A stretch of 17,498 nt of DNA. Source: GW2011-AR5 sp041645025. Its GTDB lineage: Archaea > Aenigmatarchaeota > Aenigmatarchaeia > GW2011-AR5. The DNA is taken from assembly GCA_041645025.1 (NCBI GenBank), contig JBAZQV010000016.1, forward strand, positions 1 through 17,498, in the 5' to 3' direction. The notes beneath the pieces were generated by a model that searched no databases, was not told the origin of the DNA, and saw only the letters and a program-made list of their open reading frames with translations. A program made the position numbers and the translations under genes. Shown here piece by piece: positions 1 to 5,610 of the stretch (position 1 is its first letter; each line of letters begins with the position of its first letter).

Positions 1-207
1 TAAAACTATGCCACAAGCAGCACCAGTACCGTCTGATAACAGTAGAATAATAATGCCTTATGTGCCAACACCGTCAGAAATGAAGCGCAGATGGGTGCAG
101 ACATCAGACGGCGCATATGCTTCTCCAGAACTTGCAAGAGACGAAAGCGGGAAAAATATAGTTGTTAATATTGACTGGTCAGGTTCTCTGGATGCTGCAA
201 TATTAGT

Positions 208-875
208 CAAGCGGCAAAAAACCCACCGCTTTGATAAGTTCGCAGCAAGCGGTGAATGAATTGCCGCTAAACTATTTCTGGACATTTGACAAATGATTAT
301 AAGGCGCAGCCCGAAGGCCGCGCCCGAGCACATAGCTCGCTAACACACTTAGCTGTAGCTTTGCTCGTTCTAGGATAAAAAGGAGATGGATTCAATGGAA
401 AACAAAAAAATAGACTTGGCTCGGCACAATCATTGCGTAAGGAGGAGCGTGTGGCACATAGAGTGGTGCACGAAGTACAGGTACAAGATGATGCAGAAGG
501 AGGAGAATAGGCAGCTGGTAAAGGCGTGCATAAGACAAGCAGCCCACAGGCATGGCATAAAGCTGCTTGCGCTCGACGTAATGCCTGAGCATGTACACAG
601 CGTTGCTGAGTTGCCGAAAGGAACAGACGAGGAAAGGGCAGCGAAGCTGCTAAAAGGATTTTCTGCATGGAAAATCTTCCGCGTGAAAGAGCACTTCAGG
701 CTGCGCTACCCGAAAGGGCATTTCTGGTCGCGGGGATACATGGCGCGAACTGTTGGGCTTGACGAAGAGAAAACAATTCGATATGTGGAGAACCAGCAAT
801 TCCATCATGGCGTTGCGTTCCTATGACCCTAACAGAAACCTGCGGTTTCAACCGCAGGGAGTAGGTCATCAAGTG
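208..875 (+). mobile_element. IS200-type insertion sequence (single tnpA, hairpin ends)
   Basis: The element holds one gene, a Y1 transposase, between two subterminal hairpins and has no long terminal inverted repeats, as usual for IS200/IS605. The left hairpin has an 8-bp perfect stem, CACCGCTT (224-231) with AAGCGGTG (247-254). The right hairpin has a 9-bp perfect stem, CCTGCGGTT (839-847) with AACCGCAGG (850-858), and a 2-nt loop. Both flanks carry TCAAG (about 207-211 and 870-874), which may mark the junctions. The exact ends are estimates. There is no tnpB, so this is the IS200 rather than the full IS605 arrangement. It interrupts the FGE-like gene. Confidence 0.75.
395..826 (+). CDS. 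tnpA: IS200/IS605-family Y1 transposase TnpA
   Basis: This is a single-strand DNA transposase of the HUH superfamily that cuts and rejoins the hairpin ends of its element through a covalent phosphotyrosine. Visible features are the N-terminal HIEWCTKYRYK strand typical of the family, the metal-binding HUH motif in PEHVHSV (HVH), and the catalytic tyrosine in the C-terminal helix, TIRYVENQ. The length (143 aa) is normal for IS200 TnpA, and all catalytic residues are present, so the protein may be active. I chose ATG 395 because AGGAG at 381-385 sits 9 nt before it. The alternative in-frame ATG at 386 directly abuts that site. The gene is richer in GC than the flanking fragments, consistent with transfer. 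Confidence 0.93.
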   Translation: MENKKIDLARHNHCVRRSVWHIEWCTKYRYKMMQKEENRQLVKACIRQAAHRHGIKLLALDVMPEHVHSVAELPKGTDEERAAKLLKGFSAWKIFRVKEHFRLRYPKGHFWSRGYMARTVGLDEEKTIRYVENQQFHHGVAFL

Positions 876-1188
876 AAAGAACCTGCAGAATATATCTTGT
901 AGCTTCTTATGGTGAAGCATTAGATGCGATAAGGACAAAAAAGGCAACTAAAAACGAAGCCGGACAATTTGCAGAGTGGACAAGAAACAGATATGAAACA
1001 GTCGCAGAAGGCAACAGGAGATTCACAAGAATATTTTCTCATTATAATGACTGGTTTGAAGGTATGGACTTGGATGCAGTTCTGAAAAATGGGTATGTAA
1101 CTAGTCTTGCACTAGGTGCGCCCAGCGCCGTTTCTGGCGAACCTAATCCTGATTTTCTTAATGCTCAATTGTACTATGGTGATAATCC

Positions 1189-1261
1189 TGTGATTCGCGG
1201 CGGGTACGATGCCAATGCGGACTACGAGGCGTCTGACGTGGGCGAGGGCTTGGGCTTCCGC
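1189..1261 (+). repeat. Variable region (VR) of DGR-like repeat pair
   Basis: This is the 3' part of the FGE-like coding sequence, encoding VIRGGYDANADYEAS and GLGFR. It matches the template-like segment in two blocks: 1189-1198 equals 1659-1668, and 1208-1261 aligns without gaps to 1720-1773. In the 54-nt block there are 9 differences. Seven are A in the template copy and G here, all in AAC codons; two are C to T. In the short codons between the blocks, AAC TGG AAC corresponds to GGC GGG TAC. Both blocks lie in the position where DGR variable regions of this fold lie. The final 12 nt (TTGGGCTTCCGC) are identical in the two copies, like an initiation-of-homing region. Confidence 0.62.
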
Positions 1262-1410
1262 CTTGTGTGGTATGAAAAAGGAGAAGCGGAAAGAATGCTA
1301 AAGGAACAGAACAAGGCGCTTAGAGAAGAAGCGTTGGGCTTAAGGCGAAAAATAGCAGCAGCTAGAAAACCTCTTGAATAAATCATAAATAGTTTCTTCT
1401 GTAATTATTA

Positions 1411-1660
1411 TTACCTTCCAGCTTGCGCGCGGCTATGTGAAAGTAGCTGTGCGCGAACTACACGCCTGCTTGTAGTGCGGCATTTATTATTCATGCTGCC
1501 ATGAAATACAGCAGCGACAACCAGTAGAATCAGAAAGGCGCTTTCAGCGTCAGTCTGTTTTTGAACCTTGAAGCTGCAGTGCGGGCAAACAAAAGAAAGA
1601 TGTTCTAAGCACATCGCTTTACTTTGCTCTTTGGCTAGCAGGCTACACCCAAGATGCTTG
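1411..1660 (-). pseudogene. Possible TnpB 3' remnant with right-end hairpin
   Basis: On the minus strand an open frame without a convincing start encodes CLEHLSFVCPHCSFKVQKQTD followed by AESAFLILL. This recalls the zinc-ribbon half and final aspartate block of TnpB (FVCPHCGFK..D.NAAFNIL). Downstream on the same strand, a CTACA...TGTAG hairpin is followed by TTCGC, which resembles the hairpin plus TTCAC at the right end of the intact TnpB element at 14240-14265. The region also contains an 11-bp stem with two G-U pairs (1425-1435 with 1444-1454). Most of the protein is missing. It could instead be non-coding sequence with a chance resemblance, because spacing after the CPHC motif is two residues longer than usual. 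Confidence 0.3.
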
Positions 1661-1773
1661 TGATTCGCAACTGGAACGGCAGGTTTGGTGAATTATAAAA
1701 TTTATTCACCAATGCAATCAACGCCAATGCGAACTACGAGGCGTCTAACGCGAACGAGAACTTGGGCTTCCGC
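1659..1773 (+). repeat. Template-repeat-like segment (AAC-rich) interrupted by a 39-bp palindromic insert
   Basis: The segment repeats the end of the FGE-like gene but has AAC at nearly every position that varies. Read in the target frame it would give VIRNWN, then NANANYEASNANENLGFR. Such asparagine-codon enrichment is the hallmark of DGR templates, because adenine-directed mutagenesis of AAC yields many residues but no stop codons. The two matching blocks, 1659-1680 and 1720-1773, are separated by an extra 1681-1719 that contains a perfect 9-bp inverted repeat, TTGGTGAAT (1685-1693) with ATTCACCAA (1704-1712). It lies downstream of the target in the same orientation, as in classical DGRs, but no reverse transcriptase follows. 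It could be a remnant of a second target copy. Confidence 0.6.
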
Positions 1774-1840
1774 AATAGTTCATCTGGAAGGCGGTTTTGC
1801 TTAAAAAATCTTTTTAAAGATGTGGTAAGAAGGAATAGAT

Positions 1841-2437
1841 ATGGCTTCTAATGTAAAGGCTTTCCCGAAAAAGTGGATTAGAATCGGCATAGTAGTTCTA
1901 ATTATTCTGATACTTGTTGGGACAATATGGGGCTCCTACAATACTCTCGTTCGGTTGAACCAGGGCGTTGACAACTCATGGGCAAATGTCGAGACGCAAT
2001 ACCAGCGCCGAATTGATTTGATACCAAACCTTGTGAACACTCTAGAGGCTTCTGGAAAATTCGAAAAATCTACGCTAGTGGAATTATCCACGCTAAGAAC
2101 GCAGTGGCAGGCGGCGCCTGACGTGAACCGGCAAGTTCAGACGTCAAACCAGATAGAAAGCGCCATATCAAAACTGCTTTTAGTGGCTGAAAACTATCCT
2201 GTCCTTCAGACTAGTGCACGGTTTCAGAGCTTGAGCGATAGCCTTACGGAAACTGAAAATATGGTTTCTGTTTCAAGAACAAGATATAATGATGCTATCA
2301 GGGAATACAACACAGCTACAAAAGTGTTCCCTTCAAACATAATTGCTGGATGGTTTGGCTTTAGCGAGAGAGATTACTTCAAGGCCACGACACCCGGAGC
2401 AGAAAACGTGACTGTTGTGAATATAACCATACCGTAG
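1841..2437 (+). CDS. lemA: LemA family membrane protein
   Basis: LemA proteins are single-span membrane proteins with a coiled-helical domain outside; their molecular role is not settled. The sequence has a basic N-terminus, a transmembrane segment at about residues 13-31 (IRIGIVVLIILILVGTIWG), then the family signature NTLVRLNQGVDNSWANVETQYQRRIDLIPNLVNT. The central AENYPVLQTSARFQSL, TENMVSVSRTRYNDAIREYN and the C-terminal FPSNIIAGWFGF block are all present. The length (198 aa) is normal. AAGGA lies about 5 nt before ATG 1841, and a T/A-rich box (TTTTTAAAG) lies about 20 nt further upstream. It is transcribed away from the decayed DGR-like region and faces the convergent nuclease gene. Confidence 0.92.
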   Translation: MASNVKAFPKKWIRIGIVVLIILILVGTIWGSYNTLVRLNQGVDNSWANVETQYQRRIDLIPNLVNTLEASGKFEKSTLVELSTLRTQWQAAPDVNRQVQTSNQIESAISKLLLVAENYPVLQTSARFQSLSDSLTETENMVSVSRTRYNDAIREYNTATKVFPSNIIAGWFGFSERDYFKATTPGAENVTVVNITIP

Positions 2438-2459
2438 ACAAATGAATTTATTTTAATTA

Positions 2460-3533
2460 TCAAAATAATTTAGGAGTTGTATCTTCTTCCATTTCTGTGG
2501 GTTGGCTGTGACCTACTATAATTACTTCTTTTCTACGAAAGGGGAGTCTTTTTTGGCCTTCGATTTTCCTTTTTCTTACAGTTAACGGCGCGGAAGGAAC
2601 TCTTACGGCATACTCCTTCCAGACGAATTCGTCTTCACCAGTATAAGCATCGCATTCACCGGACAGCGAGAATTTGCAGTAGTTGCACTGAGGTCCATAG
2701 GAAGCTATTAATTTTTCGCCGCTTCCTGCCCTTCTTATCACACCTAGCCTTCTTTTTCCTGTCTCGTTTAACATCCTTAAAAATTCTGCATGATTTTCCT
2801 CTCCAAATTCCATTGTTTTTACGACTGTGGGTGCTGAGACAGGCTTCTGATCTGCATTAGCTGGCTTAACGTCGTAACCAGGAAAATACACCCTCAACAC
2901 TGGTGTTTCACCTAATTTTCTCTGGCAACCAAAGCTATAGCCTATGAACTGGGAACTTTTTCTCATTTCTTCATCAGTTGGTCTGTAAATACCTGTCTTG
3001 AAATCAGTTATTATTATTCTGCCGCCTTCCCGGTGAAACCTGTCCATGCGTCCATTGAATCCTACAAGAAAATCATCGGTTCTTACTCCCACCAAAAATT
3101 CCATTTCAAATCTTACGTCTTCCAGATCTCTGCAACCTATATTTTCTCTCCAATAGGTTTCTGCCATCGATCTTCCGAGATGTCTATAGAAAGTTGGATT
3201 TTTTGTGGAATTATAGGCAAAGGCAACAGCCATATTTACCATGTTGTACTTCCAGATGCCAGTGAATGCGCCGGCAAAACTTTCCGGTGATTTGTATTCT
3301 TTTTCGTGAAACCGCTTTATAACAGTATGAAAGGAGTCTCCAAAGACATTGAAGATGTAACGGGGTTTTATTTCTTTTCCATTCGCGGCGGAGTAGATAG
3401 TTACATCTGCTGCTTTGTACTGGTCAGCTAAACCTCGTATATGTTGAAATGCCCAATTCAGTTCACATGTGTTGAGTGCCTCTATCTGGCTTGGACTTAT
3501 TGTAAATTTATCTAATTCATTCAAGTTTATCAC
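2460..3533 (-). CDS. PD-(D/E)XK nuclease, Cas4/RecB-like, with probable Fe-S cluster
   Basis: This is a 357-aa RecB-family exonuclease-like protein. Visible motifs are H69 in GDSFHTVIKRF, an acidic strand with E143/E145, D164 in GFNGRMD, then the core D177 and K179 in IIITDFKTG, and a QFIGY motif (Q195, Y199). Four cysteines fit the Cas4/AddB iron-sulfur arrangement: C23 in the first helix and C283, C286 and C294 near the C-terminus (CNYCKFSLSGEC). Such enzymes resect DNA ends with metal ions. No cas1, cas2, CRISPR array or helicase partner is visible, so a role in DNA repair is more likely than spacer acquisition. About 60 residues after the cluster form a basic tail. It is 61 bp downstream of the AlkD-like gene on the same strand, which also suggests repair. 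Confidence 0.82.
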   Translation of the reverse strand: MINLNELDKFTISPSQIEALNTCELNWAFQHIRGLADQYKAADVTIYSAANGKEIKPRYIFNVFGDSFHTVIKRFHEKEYKSPESFAGAFTGIWKYNMVNMAVAFAYNSTKNPTFYRHLGRSMAETYWRENIGCRDLEDVRFEMEFLVGVRTDDFLVGFNGRMDRFHREGGRIIITDFKTGIYRPTDEEMRKSSQFIGYSFGCQRKLGETPVLRVYFPGYDVKPANADQKPVSAPTVVKTMEFGEENHAEFLRMLNETGKRRLGVIRRAGSGEKLIASYGPQCNYCKFSLSGECDAYTGEDEFVWKEYAVRVPSAPLTVRKRKIEGQKRLPFRRKEVIIVGHSQPTEMEEDTTPKLF

Positions 3534-3594
3534 TTCGGCTTTGAGACAAGTAGACTATAACGGTTAATTATTAAAATTAGATATTGTGCCTTAG

Positions 3595-4299
3595 TTACTT
3601 TTTCATGGCCTCTTTTTTCCACTTAGGTGGCAGTTTCTCTATGGCATATCTGAGTGCTGTTCGCGGCATGACATCCTTGTTTTTCAAAACGTAACTAAAA
3701 ACTTCTTTTGGATAGTTTTTGCTTGCTTCTTTCAGCAGCCAGCCATAACCTTTCTGTACCAGGTCATCGCCATCACGGAGAAGCAGGTTAGCTATGTTTA
3801 TTGTATGAGTGAAATTGTTTTTCCTACGGACTGAATATATCAGGGCCACGGCCGAAGCACGCCTCATCCATCGATTGCTTGATTTTGTCCATTTGTTCAG
3901 CTCAGGAATATATTCGGGGAATGTAAGAATAAAATGCCCCAACGCATGGGTGCAGAAGTCATCACATTTGCCCCAGTTGTCAACATATTTTTTCAGCCAT
4001 TTTTCAAATGTATTGAAGTCTATCTTTTCGTGGTTGTTTTTCAGCTTGAAAAGAAAGTAGAATGCTATTGAGGCCTGTTCGTTGTAGCCGGACATGAGAA
4101 GTTCTTCACAAAGAATGAAAAGTTCCTGCTTTGACATCAACTTGGCACGGGGAAAATATTTTTTTGCTATTGTCATTACGTTAGCGCTTCGCAGGCCGCG
4201 TGTTTTTATTTTCTCCTTGAAGAATCTCTGGGATTTCTTAATTTCAGCAGGATTAGACTTCTCTTTCAAATCACGGCAGATTTCTTGTATAAGGGACAT
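3595..4299 (-). CDS. DNA alkylation repair protein, AlkD-like HEAT-repeat glycosylase
   Basis: AlkD enzymes remove positively charged alkylated bases (3-methyladenine, 7-methylguanine) without base flipping. The 234-aa protein is all helical. It has the signature blocks NWGKCDDF (W109, D113, D114), SSNRWMRRASAVA (W144, R146, R147), LVQKGYGWLLKEAS (W187) and MPRTALRYAIEKLP. These correspond well to the tryptophan, aspartate and arginine residues known from Bacillus cereus AlkD, so catalysis is probably intact. The ATG is only 6 bp after the aRF1 stop codon, so the two genes are likely co-transcribed. It is somewhat lysine-rich and AT-rich relative to aRF1. Confidence 0.88.
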   Translation of the reverse strand: MSLIQEICRDLKEKSNPAEIKKSQRFFKEKIKTRGLRSANVMTIAKKYFPRAKLMSKQELFILCEELLMSGYNEQASIAFYFLFKLKNNHEKIDFNTFEKWLKKYVDNWGKCDDFCTHALGHFILTFPEYIPELNKWTKSSNRWMRRASAVALIYSVRRKNNFTHTINIANLLLRDGDDLVQKGYGWLLKEASKNYPKEVFSYVLKNKDVMPRTALRYAIEKLPPKWKKEAMKK

Positions 4300-4305
4300 A
4301 AATAT

Positions 4306-5487
4306 CTAGATATTGTATCTCAGCAGCGCACCAACGCCTCCAAGCTCCAGGAACTGCTGGCCTTCGCGGGTGTCGTTGGAGACTACAATTACTTTGCTTC
4401 CGTAATTATCCGCTAGCTCTTCCAGGAAGTCCGGGAGATCCTTTTCACCCATCAGATCCCAGCCTGACTCGTTTGGTTTTACAGAGGCAAAGATGACTTT
4501 CTTTTCTCCTGACTGTGGGTTGACAAGATCATATGCTTTCATTGAGGTTGCCTCGCTTACTATTATGCGGTCTACGGCTCCGGCTTCGACTGATTTTATT
4601 ACTTCATGGATGCCATAGGAAACGCGGCCGTGCGGCTTCTGCAGTTCATTGAAGAAATTCTGCAGCAGCTTCTTTTCCTTGGTGACTTCCTCTTCCTTCA
4701 GGAGCGTGTCGGATTTTTCTATAGTTTCCTGCAGACCAAAGTCGCCGGTGTAACTTGTGTCAATTATTCCTATTACTTTTTTCTTGACATCAGCATGAAG
4801 ATAATCTTCTTTCATGAACATTTCCTTTATTGGCCCGGAACCGCTGACAATTATACCAATGACTTCTGCTTTATGCTCCTCAAAAATCTTGTTCGCTGCT
4901 TCACCTACTTTCTTGAGCCAGTCGTTTAACATACCTTCCCTGACACGGGAAAATCTCTGCGAACTCTGACCGCCGGCACGCGTTTTTCCTGGTACTATTG
5001 AATCAAAGTGAACTATGGGCTCCAGCTTTTTGCCGCGCAGCAAGGCTATGTCAGCTTCGCTCTTGTCAAGACATATTATTCCATAAATCTGCTTCTCCTT
5101 TATCATTTCCATCAGAGGTTCCATCACAAATGTCTGGTCACACCAGTACATCTTTACCTTGACTTCATCAGGCGGCTCGATGGTCCATACCTCTATGTCT
5201 GATGCACCTTCTTTTTGTGATGTGTTTCCGGCAAAGAGTGCAAGGCCGTTGGGTGGCGTCTTTCTGAACATCTGCAGTTCTCTTATTATTTTGTCCAGGG
5301 ATGATGTGACGTTTTTTCTCACAGGCTTTGATTTTATGTTTTCAGCGGTGCTCTGTTCGTTGCGCAGCTGATTAACTATTTCGTGCAGGTTCGCTCCTAC
5401 GGGTACATAAACCGTTACTAACTCAGTATGACGGCCCTTTATGGCAGCCAGCTGCTTTATGAGTTTTTTCAAAGCGATTTTTGACAT
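4306..5487 (-). CDS. prf1: Peptide chain release factor aRF1
   Basis: This is the archaeal class-1 release factor that reads all three stop codons and triggers peptidyl-tRNA hydrolysis. The NIKS motif for stop recognition is at residues 50-53, an YWCDQTF version of the second recognition motif is at 114-120, and the catalytic GGQ is at 172-174 within RAGGQSSQRFSR. The C-terminal domain follows, ending in VGALLRYNI. The 393-aa length is a little shorter than the usual ~410-420. I chose ATG 5487 because GGTGG sits 5 nt upstream; a GTG three codons earlier overlaps that site. The gene ends 6 bp before the AlkD-like gene. Two tandem palindromes (5512-5610) fill the leader and reach into the end of valS. 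Confidence 0.96.
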   Translation of the reverse strand: MSKIALKKLIKQLAAIKGRHTELVTVYVPVGANLHEIVNQLRNEQSTAENIKSKPVRKNVTSSLDKIIRELQMFRKTPPNGLALFAGNTSQKEGASDIEVWTIEPPDEVKVKMYWCDQTFVMEPLMEMIKEKQIYGIICLDKSEADIALLRGKKLEPIVHFDSIVPGKTRAGGQSSQRFSRVREGMLNDWLKKVGEAANKIFEEHKAEVIGIIVSGSGPIKEMFMKEDYLHADVKKKVIGIIDTSYTGDFGLQETIEKSDTLLKEEEVTKEKKLLQNFFNELQKPHGRVSYGIHEVIKSVEAGAVDRIIVSEATSMKAYDLVNPQSGEKKVIFASVKPNESGWDLMGEKDLPDFLEELADNYGSKVIVVSNDTREGQQFLELGGVGALLRYNI

Positions 5488-5511
5488 AATTACCACCTAG
5501 ACTTTCATTGT

Positions 5512-5610
5512 TATAGCGAACCAACAAAACAATTTATATATTATTTTTGTTGTTCGCTATAGGTTAACCAAATTATATATAATACCTGATTATTTATTTG
5601 GTTAACCATA
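5512..5610. repeat. Two tandem ~50-bp palindromes before prf1
   Basis: Unit A (5512-5561) has arms TATAGCGAACCAACAAAA and TTTTGTTGTTCGCTATA, imperfect by one extra base. Unit B (5558-5610) has perfect 12-bp arms GGTTAACCAAAT (5562-5573) and ATTTGGTTAACC (5596-5607). The units share the CTATAG junction. The right arm of B encodes the last residues of ValRS (WLTK) and includes part of its stop codon. Spacers are AT-rich. The same type of pair occurs at 8027-8121. They could be operators, RNA hairpins in the prf1 leader, or a small repeat family. Confidence 0.8.

Larger units (their letters stand above)
8..1381 (+). pseudogene. FGE/C-type-lectin-like protein, apparent DGR target, split by IS200-type insertion
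   Basis: Two coding fragments flank an IS200-type element. The 5' piece (from ATG 8, though the frame is open to the window edge and may begin upstream) reads into the element's left hairpin and stops at 259. The 3' piece is open from about 833 to a stop ending at 1381, and has no in-frame ATG before 1064, so it must have continued from upstream. It encodes EWTRNRYE, which resembles the EWT motif of formylglycine-generating-enzyme-like folds. It ends with VIRGGYDANADYEAS...GLGFRLV, like the RGGSW...GFR end of that fold, then a charged helical tail (EKGEAERMLKEQNKALREE). This fold is a common target of diversity-generating retroelements, and the last part matches a template-like repeat at 1659-1773. 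I could not reconstruct an uninterrupted frame by simple excision, so further decay is likely. The function of the original protein is unknown; a binding or display protein is inferred. Confidence 0.6.

Noticed and set aside
297..668. Long minus-strand frames across the tnpA region
   Set aside because: They lie opposite a gene with clear catalytic motifs and encode low-complexity, cysteine/serine/proline-rich text without family features.
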